The position numbers were made by a program, and so were the translations under genes. Source: Gammaproteobacteria bacterium (lineage in GTDB: Bacteria > Pseudomonadota > Gammaproteobacteria > Pseudomonadales > JAUIKI01). Taken from it: a stretch of 6,476 nt of DNA. Shown piece by piece: positions 1 to 6,435 of this stretch. The DNA is taken from positions 1 to 6,476 of the forward strand of contig JAUIKI010000085.1 in assembly GCA_030430875.1 (NCBI GenBank), written 5' to 3'. Under the pieces are notes generated by a model. The model ran no database searches, was not told the origin of the DNA, and saw only the letters and a program-made list of their open reading frames with translations. How positions within the stretch are numbered: position 1 is the stretch's first letter; every line of letters starts with the position of its first letter.

Positions 1-1
1 G

Positions 2-457
2 AAAATGCGAAAATTTTCAGCTGATGGCATGGATAATCCCTGGGATTGGAATGTTGGATATACCTGCATTGATCATGGTGAAAGATATACGTTGAAAATA
101 AATAATGGTCAGACACTTCCAGATGATGTTGAGTCATTTAAGGCGGTTATCTTTTGGTATGATCGAGGCCATGGTGATGATCTTAACGTTGACGACGTAG
201 ATTTATATACACGTAAGAAAGGTAGCAAGTATAGCCTAGGCAACAGTTATAGTTCTTTTGATGAAAAAGAACGGGTTTATCATTCTAATGTGGGTGGCTT
301 GGACTTAGAATTAGTCATTTCCGGTTATAACGTCACATCAGATGATGCAGGTTGTGGTACCAACTCGATGCGTGTTTACTATGCCTACTTCTTTGAAGAT
401 CGAGATCGAGATGATGCGGATGGTCCTTCTGAAGATGAAATTGAAAGAGAGTCTTAA
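2..457 (+). CDS. 3' end of a protein with an acidic, beta-rich C-terminal domain (partial)
   Basis: This reading frame is open from base 2 to a TAA at 455-457, so the gene starts outside the window; the ATG at base 5 has no ribosome site in view and is probably internal. The visible 150 residues are rich in Asp, Glu, Tyr and aromatics. They look like alternating beta strands: a segment FKAVIFWYD near residues 45-53, then DDVDLY at 63-68, a strand LDLELVISGY at 99-108 and RVYYAYFFED at 123-132. A W-D strand followed by a D-[LV]-D-L-Y motif resembles the beta-sandwich domain that follows the catalytic domain in some S8 (subtilisin-like) peptidases, but no catalytic residue is in the window. Cys21 and Cys117 could form a disulfide, which would fit an exported protein. 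The last 20 residues are strongly acidic. The family assignment is an inference from a fragment; an unrelated secreted or surface protein is equally possible. Confidence 0.6.
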   Translation, partial: KMRKFSADGMDNPWDWNVGYTCIDHGERYTLKINNGQTLPDDVESFKAVIFWYDRGHGDDLNVDDVDLYTRKKGSKYSLGNSYSSFDEKERVYHSNVGGLDLELVISGYNVTSDDAGCGTNSMRVYYAYFFEDRDRDDADGPSEDEIERES

Positions 458-479
458 TTTTTACCCTCCTTTTAGATTC

Positions 480-507
480 CCCCGGGGAACCCCCCGGGGC
501 TTTATTA
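480..507 (+). terminator. Rho-independent terminator of the upstream partial gene
   Basis: An all-G/C 8-bp stem, CCCCGGGG at 480-487 and again at 492-499 (the motif is its own reverse complement), encloses the loop AACC and is followed by CTTTATTA. It starts 22 bases after the stop codon of the partial gene. The T tract is short and interrupted, but the stem is exceptionally stable. On the minus strand no T tract follows the stem, so it would serve the plus strand only. The rest of the gap to the glnE stop (508-722) shows no gene. It holds only a short inverted repeat, AGCCT-GT-AGGCT, at 558-569 and a T-rich run near 651-660. Confidence 0.7.
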
Positions 508-722
508 CAGTTTCAAAACCAGATTTAGCCGTTCATCGATCACCAGTACATTGTCTCAGCCTGTAGGCTTGGCATGTGTCAATACGTTCAATATCTTTGT
601 ATTACTTTCTACCAAAAAGTGCAGGATATCGTAAGCAAGCGCGACCTAAAATTTTTTTATTATAATTCTTTAGTGTCTGCCAATTCATTCCAAAATTAGC
701 GTGTTTTTGTCAAAAAACCTAT

Positions 723-3620
723 CTACTCGCCAATGATATCTAACCAATATTGTTCAACAATCGATTGTTTTTCAAATAAAGTGTCTTTGATAGATATTTC
801 AGAGTGTAAGTCTAGTGTAAGTCTGTGCAGCTGCAATCGATAGAAACGATAGGCATCAATAAGCTCTTTAGCAGCATTTTCTGAGATACATTTTGTTGAT
901 GTTAATGTTTCTAGTATGCGAATATTATCAGTATAACGAGTTAATTCATGATGTTGATGTGCCCAGTGCAATACAGCATATTGGACAATAAATTCAATAT
1001 CAATAATGCCGCCACGCTCATGTTTCAGCAATGTATCAGCTCGTGACTGAGTATCCTCGGTATTTTTATGCATTTTGTGGCGCATGGTTTTGATGGCTGT
1101 TTTAAGCTCTTGTGTGTCGCGTTCAGTTGTTAAAATGGTTTTGCGAATTTCATTAAAGCGTTGGTTGAGCTGGTGACAGCCTGCAATAACTCTGGCACGA
1201 GTCAATGCTTGATGCTCCCAAGTCCATGCTTGAGTTTTTTGATAATCTAGAAACCCTGATAATGATGTTACCAGCAGGCCAGATTTTCCAGATGGGCGTA
1301 GGCGCATGTCAACATCGTATAACGTGCCCGAGAGAGTATGTGTGCTTAAGATGTGGATGATACGCTGCCCAAGTTTAGTGAAAAACTGTTGATTATCAAT
1401 GCTGTTTTGTCCATTGGTTGCGAGATTAATTGGTGCGTCATAAATAAAAACTAAGTCAAGGTCAGATTCGAAACTCAGTTCGATACCGCCTAATTTACCG
1501 TAGCCAATAATGATGAAATTCATTTCATCAGGGTCTTGTGAGTCAAGAGTTGGATGCCCATATTTTTGGGTTAGCTGGTGCCAAGCAAGATTTAGTGTTT
1601 GAGAAAGAATTGCCTCAGCCGTCAAGGTGAGGTAATCACTTGCTTTCATCAGTGGTAATTGCTCAGTTATTTCACCTATTGCAACACGAGTAACATGGGT
1701 TTGTTTGAAATGGCGCATAAGTTCCATTTGTTGTTCAAGATCATCTTCCGGAACACATAACAGTTGTTGTTGTAACTTCTTTTCTAGTTCAAGTCTGTTT
1801 GGAACGTGTGAGAACCCCCGCGTGGAAATTAACTCATGTAATAAATTAGGGTGCTTAGTAAGATAGTTTGAAAACCAAGAGCTGATGGATACTAATTGGG
1901 TGTAATTTTGCAACGCTTTTGGGTTTTCTATAAACACTAACAAGTAGGCTGAACGACGCATAATCGCTTCAATAAGAGGAATCATGCGTTGAAATGTCAC
2001 CATTGGATTTTGAGTGGAGCTGACAGATTTCAATAGCAGAGGCATGAAATGGTCGAGGCGCTCTTTTGCAACTGCTTGCATATGTTTTAATGTGTGGTGA
2101 GTTTTCAAGCCGTGTAATATTTCAATCATTTGTTCCACTGGCTTGAAACAGGTTTTTGACAGCATTGAGATAAGCTCACTTTGGGAAATTTTGTTAAGCC
2201 AAATATCATGCCAAATTGTTAGCTCATGGGTTTGAGTGCTTTGAGATTCAGATGATTTTTCGATGAGTCGTTGAAAGTGTTTATGGACTATTTTTCGAGT
2301 TTGATTAAGTGCTTTAAGTAGATCGTCCCAGTTAGAGTGCTGCATGGAAAAAGCAATACGCGCTTGTGTCGTCTCGTCAACAGGCAGAGTTTGTGTTTGC
2401 TGATCATCCATTGCTTGGAGTCGATGCTCTAAATTGCGTAAAAATTCATAAGCCACCAGCAATTCATTAACTGCTTGCTTGGGTAATAAGTTTAATTCAA
2501 CGAGAGATTGATAGGCTTTAAATAGGCTGGGATGTTGTAAATGTCGCTCTTGTCCACCATAAATTAATTGAAAAACTTGGACGATAAATTCAACCTCTCT
2601 AATTCCACCTAATCCGGTTTTAATATTGTTAGCAAGGCGTTGGCGGTTCGCTTCTTGATTGATTAATGTTTTCATTTCGCGCATTGCATCAATGGCGCCA
2701 AAATCAATATAGCGACGATAAGTGAATGCTTGAATGACGTTTCCAAGCCGTTTTGCGTCGTCTGATTTTTTAGCAGTTACAATCCGCGCTTTAATTAAAG
2801 CATATCGTTCCCAATCTCTTCCTTGCTCTTGGTAGTATTGTTCAAAAGCATTGAGATTAGTTGCCAATGCGCCGCTTTGTCCAAAAGGTCTCAATCGCAT
2901 ATCGACTCGAAAAACAAAGCCATCTGCAGTGCGTTCATCTAAGCTGTTAATTAATTGTTGGCCGAGACGAGTAAAAAAAGCTTGATTGGTGATGGGTTTT
3001 TCCCCATTTGTTTCGCCTTCTTCACCATAGACAAAAATCAAGTCGATGTCAGAGGACAAGTTAAGTTCATTTGCTCCATATTTCCCCATAGCGATGACCA
3101 TGAGCTTTTGTGGTTGTTTGTTATGTTCACCAATGGGAGTGCCATGGATTTCACAGGCTTTTTCATATAACCAATTGAGAGTGATTTTAATGACGCTGTC
3201 AGCAAGATTGCTTAAATTAATGATGGTTTCTTTGAGTGTGCTAAGTTGATTGATATCACGCCAAATAATGCGAAAAAGTGCTTCGTTACGAATTATTCTG
3301 AGCAGTTTTTTAAGTTCTGAAGTAGTGCTGATGCTATCAATTCGTTGCTTGATAAGTGATGCGTAAGATTGTGGGCTATTGAAATAATCAGGGTTGGTGA
3401 GAAATGCTTCCATGATTTGAGAGTTTGCCATGCAATAATTGAGTGCATAATCGCTGCATAGAAGTACATTTGCAAATGGTGTTAATGTTTCTTTGTTTGA
3501 AAAAATTTGATCATTAATTTCTTTTTCAGCTGTTAACACTTGAATTTTTTCCCATTGACTATCGAGCAGAGTGATGAGTTTTGGATGGTCAGTTATATCG
3601 GGTGATTTTAATAAAGTCAT
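723..3620 (-). CDS. glnE: Bifunctional glutamine synthetase adenylyltransferase / adenylyl-removing enzyme
   Basis: GlnE switches glutamine synthetase off by adding AMP to a tyrosine on each subunit, and on again by phosphorolytic removal of that AMP. PII (GlnB) and glutamine control which activity prevails, and the protein is cytosolic. The 965-residue product is near the family's usual length (about 946 in E. coli) and shows the full duplicated architecture. The N-terminal adenylyl-removing domain carries a nucleotidyltransferase signature, GKYGANELNLSSDIDLIF, with metal-binding Asp191 and Asp193, followed by GGIREVEFIVQ near residue 340. The C-terminal adenylyltransferase domain carries GKLGGIELSFESDLDLVF with Asp720 and Asp722, followed by GGIIDIEFIVQ near residue 873. 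Each domain therefore has both its catalytic strand and its helical regulatory module, and neither is degraded. The ATG at 3620 is the natural start, although no clear Shine-Dalgarno sequence precedes it. The gene stands alone, divergent from the methyltransferase gene, with no glnA, glnB or ntr gene nearby. Confidence 0.97.
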   Translation of the reverse strand: MTLLKSPDITDHPKLITLLDSQWEKIQVLTAEKEINDQIFSNKETLTPFANVLLCSDYALNYCMANSQIMEAFLTNPDYFNSPQSYASLIKQRIDSISTTSELKKLLRIIRNEALFRIIWRDINQLSTLKETIINLSNLADSVIKITLNWLYEKACEIHGTPIGEHNKQPQKLMVIAMGKYGANELNLSSDIDLIFVYGEEGETNGEKPITNQAFFTRLGQQLINSLDERTADGFVFRVDMRLRPFGQSGALATNLNAFEQYYQEQGRDWERYALIKARIVTAKKSDDAKRLGNVIQAFTYRRYIDFGAIDAMREMKTLINQEANRQRLANNIKTGLGGIREVEFIVQVFQLIYGGQERHLQHPSLFKAYQSLVELNLLPKQAVNELLVAYEFLRNLEHRLQAMDDQQTQTLPVDETTQARIAFSMQHSNWDDLLKALNQTRKIVHKHFQRLIEKSSESQSTQTHELTIWHDIWLNKISQSELISMLSKTCFKPVEQMIEILHGLKTHHTLKHMQAVAKERLDHFMPLLLKSVSSTQNPMVTFQRMIPLIEAIMRRSAYLLVFIENPKALQNYTQLVSISSWFSNYLTKHPNLLHELISTRGFSHVPNRLELEKKLQQQLLCVPEDDLEQQMELMRHFKQTHVTRVAIGEITEQLPLMKASDYLTLTAEAILSQTLNLAWHQLTQKYGHPTLDSQDPDEMNFIIIGYGKLGGIELSFESDLDLVFIYDAPINLATNGQNSIDNQQFFTKLGQRIIHILSTHTLSGTLYDVDMRLRPSGKSGLLVTSLSGFLDYQKTQAWTWEHQALTRARVIAGCHQLNQRFNEIRKTILTTERDTQELKTAIKTMRHKMHKNTEDTQSRADTLLKHERGGIIDIEFIVQYAVLHWAHQHHELTRYTDNIRILETLTSTKCISENAAKELIDAYRFYRLQLHRLTLDLHSEISIKDTLFEKQSIVEQYWLDIIGE

Positions 3621-3660
3621 GTGAAATAATTTTATGAGAGTAAAGAGTTATATAGAATTA

Positions 3661-3666
3661 ATTATA
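3661..3666 (-). promoter_or_regulatory. Candidate -10 box for glnE
   Basis: On the minus strand these bases read TATAAT, a perfect sigma-70 -10 hexamer, 40 bases upstream of the glnE start codon. That would give a leader of roughly 35 bases. No convincing -35 hexamer lies at the correct distance: TTTACA is present but only 12 bases upstream, and there is no extended TG motif. In DNA this AT-rich a chance TATAAT is likely, so this is a weak call. No sigma-54 (GG-N10-GC) site was seen. Confidence 0.3.
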
Positions 3667-3735
3667 GTTTATTGTTCTTGTAAATTTATGAGCTGATATT
3701 GAGTGAGATATTTCCTGAAAATATTTATATACCTT

Positions 3736-3761
3736 AAAATAAAAGCACAATATTTTTGTGC
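3736..3761 (-). terminator. Terminator-like hairpin upstream of glnE, minus strand
   Basis: Read on the minus strand, GCACAA pairs with TTGTGC (6 bp, 5-base loop AAATA) and is followed directly by TTTTATTTT. Stem, loop and T tract have the form of an intrinsic terminator. It sits about 70 bases upstream of the candidate glnE -10 box, and the only gene further upstream is the methyltransferase gene on the other strand. It would therefore end either an unannotated short RNA or antisense transcription. The stem is short, so chance formation in AT-rich DNA cannot be excluded. Confidence 0.4.
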
Positions 3762-3951
3762 GAACTGACTGTTTTTTATCGATTTCAATGTGAATGCGAT
3801 TATTGCTTAAAATTGCATATCTAAAAAGGGATACTATTATTATAAATATATAACAGAAAATCTAATATCATCTGTGATGAAAGACTGTTAACTTCCAATT
3901 ATTTTTGAGTTATTTTTAGTTGAAATTAAAGTGAATGCTCTGAGTATTTTT

Positions 3952-3980
3952 TTGCAAATTAAATAGTAACACAGTTTAAT
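3952..3980 (+). promoter_or_regulatory. Candidate sigma-70 promoter of the methyltransferase gene
   Basis: TTGCAA at 3952-3957 (4 of 6 consensus bases) and TTTAAT at 3975-3980 (5 of 6) are separated by exactly 17 bases. Transcription would begin near 3987, giving a leader of about 55 bases before the ATG at 4042. The match is fair but the surroundings are AT-rich. A second possible -10 (TATAAG at 4007-4012) lacks any -35 partner. Confidence 0.4.
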
Positions 3981-4030
3981 AAAAATATAGACTGAATCTA
4001 ATTAGTTATAAGATCAGTGAAGTTAATTAA

Positions 4031-4036
4031 GAGGGA
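4031..4036 (+). promoter_or_regulatory. Ribosome binding site that fixes the methyltransferase start
   Basis: GAGGGA lies 5 bases before the ATG at 4042, with its GAGG core 7 bases away, which is close to ideal. The in-frame TTG directly before that ATG (4039-4041) would be the longest-ORF start but sits too close to this site. The ATG is therefore preferred. Confidence 0.75.
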
Positions 4037-4041
4037 AGTTG

Positions 4042-4821
4042 ATGAGTAAGCCGAAAGGATATGTTGATCCAAAATATCTTCAAGCCACAGGCGATCGTAT
4101 AAAAAAACTTAAGGATCGTACCTATCAATGTATGAAAGTTGCAAAAGGTCACAAGGTGCTTGATGTGGGCTGTGGTCCTGGTGCGGATACTATTTCTTTG
4201 GCACAACTCGTTGAATCAAGTGGAAAAGTTTGTGGTGTTGATTATGATGGTGAAATGATCTTGGCGGCTAAAAGAAACGCTGAGAATTTGGGTGTCAGTT
4301 TTTGGGTGGAGCATGAAAAAGCTGATGCGTCATTCATGCCATTTGAGGATGATTATTTCGATTCATGTAGAAGTGAAAGACTCTTTCAACATTTACAAAA
4401 TCCAACGGCAGCTCTGAGTGAAATGGTTAGAGTGACGAAAGATGGTGGTTGGATCGTGGTGTTGGATCCAGATTGGGGCTCTGTGAGTATTGATACGGAT
4501 GAAATTGATATTGAGCGGCGATTATTTCGTTTTCATGCTGATCAAATGACGTTTAATGGCTATTCTGGACGTAAACTATATCGCCTGTTCAAGCAGCAAA
4601 GTCTAAATGATGTATTTTTCGAAATATTTCCAGTCGCAGTGACAAGTTATTCTCTTGTGCGCCAAATGTTAGCATTTGAAAGATTAGAGAAAGAAATTGT
4701 TGCCAAAGGTGTAGTCACGAATGGTGAGCTTAATCATTTGCTCAATAAATTTGAACGAGCTGAAGCAGAAGGTGTATTTTTTGGATATGTAAATATTATG
4801 CTAGTTGCCGGTCGCAAGTGA
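4042..4821 (+). CDS. Class I SAM-dependent methyltransferase, substrate unknown
   Basis: The 259-residue product is a soluble Rossmann-fold methyltransferase of the UbiE-like or Methyltransf_11 type. Motif I, VLDVGCGPG, is at residues 39-47 and forms the SAM-binding glycine loop. The acidic residue that usually contacts the ribose is Asp67 in VCGVDYD. Asp95 in the KADASFMPF segment matches the loop that contacts adenine. FDSCRSERLFQHLQNP at 106-121 and the strand GGWIVVLDPDWGS at 135-147 complete the core, and the C-terminal YVNIMLVAGRK looks like the final beta strand. About 100 residues after the core probably shape the acceptor pocket. No substrate can be inferred: the protein lacks the hallmarks I would need to call it UbiE, BioC or an RNA methyltransferase, and no pathway genes flank it. 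It appears to be a single-gene transcription unit. An obvious terminator does not follow it. Confidence 0.92.
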   Translation: MSKPKGYVDPKYLQATGDRIKKLKDRTYQCMKVAKGHKVLDVGCGPGADTISLAQLVESSGKVCGVDYDGEMILAAKRNAENLGVSFWVEHEKADASFMPFEDDYFDSCRSERLFQHLQNPTAALSEMVRVTKDGGWIVVLDPDWGSVSIDTDEIDIERRLFRFHADQMTFNGYSGRKLYRLFKQQSLNDVFFEIFPVAVTSYSLVRQMLAFERLEKEIVAKGVVTNGELNHLLNKFERAEAEGVFFGYVNIMLVAGRK

Positions 4822-4896
4822 GCATGTTTTAGTCAGCCCATGGATTTTCACAGATTTATCTGCAGGAATCTATTTAGCCGATATAAAAAATTGTGA

Positions 4897-4926
4897 TTGA
4901 CGTTCATGTGGAGTACTTTTTATAGC
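4897..4926 (+). promoter_or_regulatory. Candidate promoter of the small membrane protein gene
   Basis: TTGACG at 4897-4902 (5 of 6 bases of the -35 consensus) is followed after 18 bases by TATAGC at 4921-4926 (4 of 6). This would start transcription near 4933 and leave a leader of almost 80 bases before the ATG at 5011. In that leader a weak 5-bp stem (AAGCC with GGCTT, around 4964-4988) lies just upstream of the ribosome site; I would not call it a riboswitch. An inverted repeat CAGAT-TT-ATCTG at 4851-4862 lies about 35 bases upstream of the -35 box. Confidence 0.35.
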
Positions 4927-5010
4927 AGTTAATTTCCACTTGGATTCCTTGCTAAATTATATAAAGCCTTTCTAATTCTTACGGCTTAGTATTATAACTT
5001 TAAGAGGTAT

Positions 5011-5553
5011 ATGAATATTTTTTTCAAAATAATTGTATATATTTTGATGATATTTTTTGCTGCAATATTGGCTGTAATCTATGGTGCTATTCATGATCAA
5101 ATTAGTTATTCTTTTTCAGCAGAATATTTCACGCGCTTTAAATTCATACAGTTTGATATGCCTTGGGCTCAAGACTCCCCTAGGTTAGGTGCTGCAATTG
5201 TTGGCGCATTAGCAACTTGGTGGATGGGTGTTTTAATTTATTTTCCTTTAGGGTTATTTGGATTTATGTTTGCAACGCCAAAACAAATGGCAATATTTTT
5301 GTGTAAGTCATTCATTGTGGTTGTTGCTGTAGCACTTGCTGTTGGTTTGCTAGGGTTAATGTATGGCTATATAGTTGTAGGTGAGCAAACTATATCAGAT
5401 TATATCGATTGGGTTTGGCCAGGTGTTTCAAATCCTGTTCAATTTGTTCGAGTGGGATATATGCACAATGCAAGTTATTTGGGAGGTCTGGTAGGCTTGA
5501 TAGTGGGCGTTAGCTATCTGGTGATTTCTAAGAGAATTGCCAACAATCGTTAA
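5011..5553 (+). CDS. Conserved small integral membrane protein of unknown function
   Basis: I do not recognise a named family. The 180-residue product has about four hydrophobic helices, at roughly residues 5-26, 61-86, 99-121 and 154-173, and ends in a short basic tail (KRIANNR). The loop after the first helix carries a distinctive motif, YGAIHDQISYSFSAEYF (24-40), followed by TRFKFIQF. From memory, YGxxHDQ...EYF recurs in uncharacterised membrane proteins of several phyla, so the loop may be the functional part, but I cannot confirm this here. His28, Asp29 and Gln30 are candidates for a ligand or metal contact. The ATG is supported by AGAGG at 5003-5007, only 3 bases upstream, which is tight. 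There are 189 bases to the methyltransferase stop and a candidate promoter between them, so the two genes are probably not co-transcribed from one start. It converges on the tRNA gene. Confidence 0.85.
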   Translation: MNIFFKIIVYILMIFFAAILAVIYGAIHDQISYSFSAEYFTRFKFIQFDMPWAQDSPRLGAAIVGALATWWMGVLIYFPLGLFGFMFATPKQMAIFLCKSFIVVVAVALAVGLLGLMYGYIVVGEQTISDYIDWVWPGVSNPVQFVRVGYMHNASYLGGLVGLIVGVSYLVISKRIANNR

Positions 5554-5577
5554 TAATAGATATTAAATAAACTATTA

Positions 5578-5664
5578 TGGTGCCGGGGAGAGGACTTGAA
5601 CCTCCACGGAGTTGCCTCCACTAGCACCTGAAGCTAGCGTGTCTACCAATTTCACCACCTCGGC
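5578..5664 (-). tRNA. tRNA-Leu (anticodon CAG)
   Basis: The 87-base minus-strand gene folds as a class II tRNA and reads CUG codons. The anticodon CAG is the complement of 5628-5630, in the loop TTCAGGT closed by GCTAGC-type pairing. The D arm has GTG with CAC around the loop containing TTGGTAGA. The long variable arm GGAG-GCAA-CTCC is the leucine/serine hallmark and has a GNRA-type tetraloop. The T arm GGAGG-TTCAAGT-CCTCT has a G-T pair at its base. A73, the leucine discriminator base, is present, and the 3' CCA is encoded (complement of 5578-5580). The acceptor stem GCCGAGG against CCCCGGC has one mismatch, A5 against C68. The gene lies 24 bases from the convergent membrane protein gene. 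Despite the mismatch the rest of the fold and the promoter look functional. Confidence 0.95.
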
Positions 5665-5675
5665 GTGGGATGTTG

Positions 5676-5704
5676 ACTTTAATAACACCAAGACAACTTG
5701 TCAA
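5676..5704 (-). promoter_or_regulatory. Sigma-70 promoter of tRNA-Leu
   Basis: On the minus strand a perfect -35 hexamer, TTGACA (complement of 5699-5704), is followed after exactly 17 bases by TAAAGT (complement of 5676-5681, 4 of 6 bases). The tRNA 5' end lies 11 bases beyond the -10 box, leaving a very short 5' leader for RNase P removal, as is common for single tRNA genes. Confidence 0.65.
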
Positions 5705-5859
5705 ATTATCTTTTTAGCGCTGAGTGAATCTAATAATCTTCTATTTTAGTGTTTTTAAATCAAAAAAATGCTGATGAATTGGCGTTTGAATAGCTATTTT
5801 GAAGTTTTTAGGTGAAATGATTTAGGTGTTTTTGTTTAATTGCCTTGCTAGGGTGATTT

Positions 5860-5883
5860 ATGGCTCTAAAAAAGGCTGGTTAA
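5860..5883 (+). other. Seven-codon reading frame with a strong ribosome site, in frame with rnr
   Basis: ATG at 5860-5862 is preceded by AGGG at 5850-5853 with a 6-base gap, a better initiation site than anything closer to the rnr coding region. It encodes MALKKAG and stops at TAA 5881-5883. The frame is the same as that of the downstream rnr remnant, separated by this TAA and a TAG at 5887-5889. It could be a leader peptide, a former rnr start cut off by later change, or chance. The peptide resembles the LKKKAD at the proposed rnr start, but seven codons are too few to weigh. Confidence 0.25.
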
Positions 5884-5961
5884 AAATAGATAAAAATTAG
5901 CTTGTATCGTAGTTTTAAAGTAGTATGTCAGCAATTATATTATCAAATCAGGTATGCAAAT

Positions 5962-6435
5962 TTGAAGAAAAAAGCAGATCCCTTTGCCTCAAGGGAAGCA
6001 GAAAACTATGAAAACCCTATTCCAAGTCGGGAGTTTATTTTACAACACCTTGCCGATCGTGGTGGTCCAGCAACGCATGCGGTGCTATGCCATGAACTTA
6101 GCATGCTTTCAGATGACCAAATTGAAGCATTAAGGCGAAGGTTGCGTGCAATGGAGCGCGATGGCCAATTAATTTTCACACGGAAGAGAAGCTATGGGTT
6201 GGTTGATAAAATGGACCTGCTTTGTGGTTATGTTGGTTATCAAAAAGATGGTTTTGGTATATTTAAAACAGATCAATGTTTAGACCCAATTTACTTGTCA
6301 CCTAGACAAATGCGAATGGTTTTTGATGGCGATAAAGTATTAGTCCGGGTATCTGAAGTGGATGGTCGAGGTAAGCGTGAAGGAGTTATTGTCGAAGTAT
6401 TAGAACAAAATACAAAACTAGTAAAGTCAATTTAA
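5962..6435 (+). pseudogene. rnr: Ribonuclease R, 5' portion, interrupted by a premature stop
   Basis: Intact RNase R is a 3'-to-5' exoribonuclease of about 750-820 residues that degrades structured RNA. Only its first two modules are readable here. From the TTG at 5962 the product has 157 residues. DPFASREAENYENPIPSREF (6-25) is a near match to the E. coli N terminus. A winged-helix domain of the HTH_12 type follows to about residue 86, including LRRRLRAMERDGQLIFTRK (57-75). A cold-shock-like OB domain spans about 88-130 (DGFGIF, IYLSPRQMR, GDKVLVRV), then GRGKREGVIVEVLEQNTK. A TAA at 6433-6435 then ends the frame, before the second OB, catalytic RNB and S1 domains. The same frame continues to the window edge as TKNPYYNRDAIVI, which resembles the start of the second OB domain. 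There is no ATG in a sensible place; a TTG at 5902 gives a longer 177-residue frame with an unconserved extension. The alternatives are a deliberately truncated RNA-binding protein, or sequencing errors in A-rich runs. Confidence 0.6.

Larger units (their letters stand above)
3621..4041. other. AT-rich divergent intergenic region between glnE and the methyltransferase gene
   Basis: This 421-base stretch separates two genes transcribed away from each other. I see no reading frame worth calling and no tRNA-like fold. It holds a candidate glnE -10 box near its left end, a candidate methyltransferase promoter near its right end, and a terminator-like hairpin pointing toward glnE at 3736-3761. It also has an imperfect tandem repeat around 3900-3920 (TTATTTTTGAG followed by TTATTTTTAG) and the 8-mer GTGAATGC twice, near 3791 and 3931. 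It is longer than needed for two simple promoters, so an untranslated RNA on the minus strand is possible but unproven. Confidence 0.6.

Noticed and set aside
342..566. Plus-strand 74-codon reading frame across the terminator
   Set aside because: It overlaps the partial gene in another frame, runs through the GC-rich terminator hairpin and has no ribosome site.
703..718. GTTTTT/AAAAAC hairpin just past the glnE stop as a glnE terminator
   Set aside because: On the minus strand the 6-bp stem is almost all A-T and is not followed by a T tract, so termination there is not supported.
2955..3475. Several 60-71 codon reading frames on both strands inside glnE
   Set aside because: They lie wholly within the conserved glnE coding sequence in other frames and lack initiation signals or protein-like composition.
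3899..3921. Tandem TTATTTTT repeats as a regulator binding array
   Set aside because: There are only two imperfect copies in very AT-rich DNA, which is expected by chance.
5553..5578. ATAATAG...CTATTAT inverted repeat between the membrane gene and the tRNA as a shared terminator
   Set aside because: The stem is almost entirely A-T with a 12-base loop, overlaps the stop codon and the tRNA CCA, and has no T tract. It is likely a chance result of base composition.
5902..5961. Upstream TTG at 5902 as the rnr start
   Set aside because: No Shine-Dalgarno sequence precedes it, and the 20 added residues do not resemble known RNase R amino termini. The TTG at 5962 aligns with the usual family start, though it is also weak.
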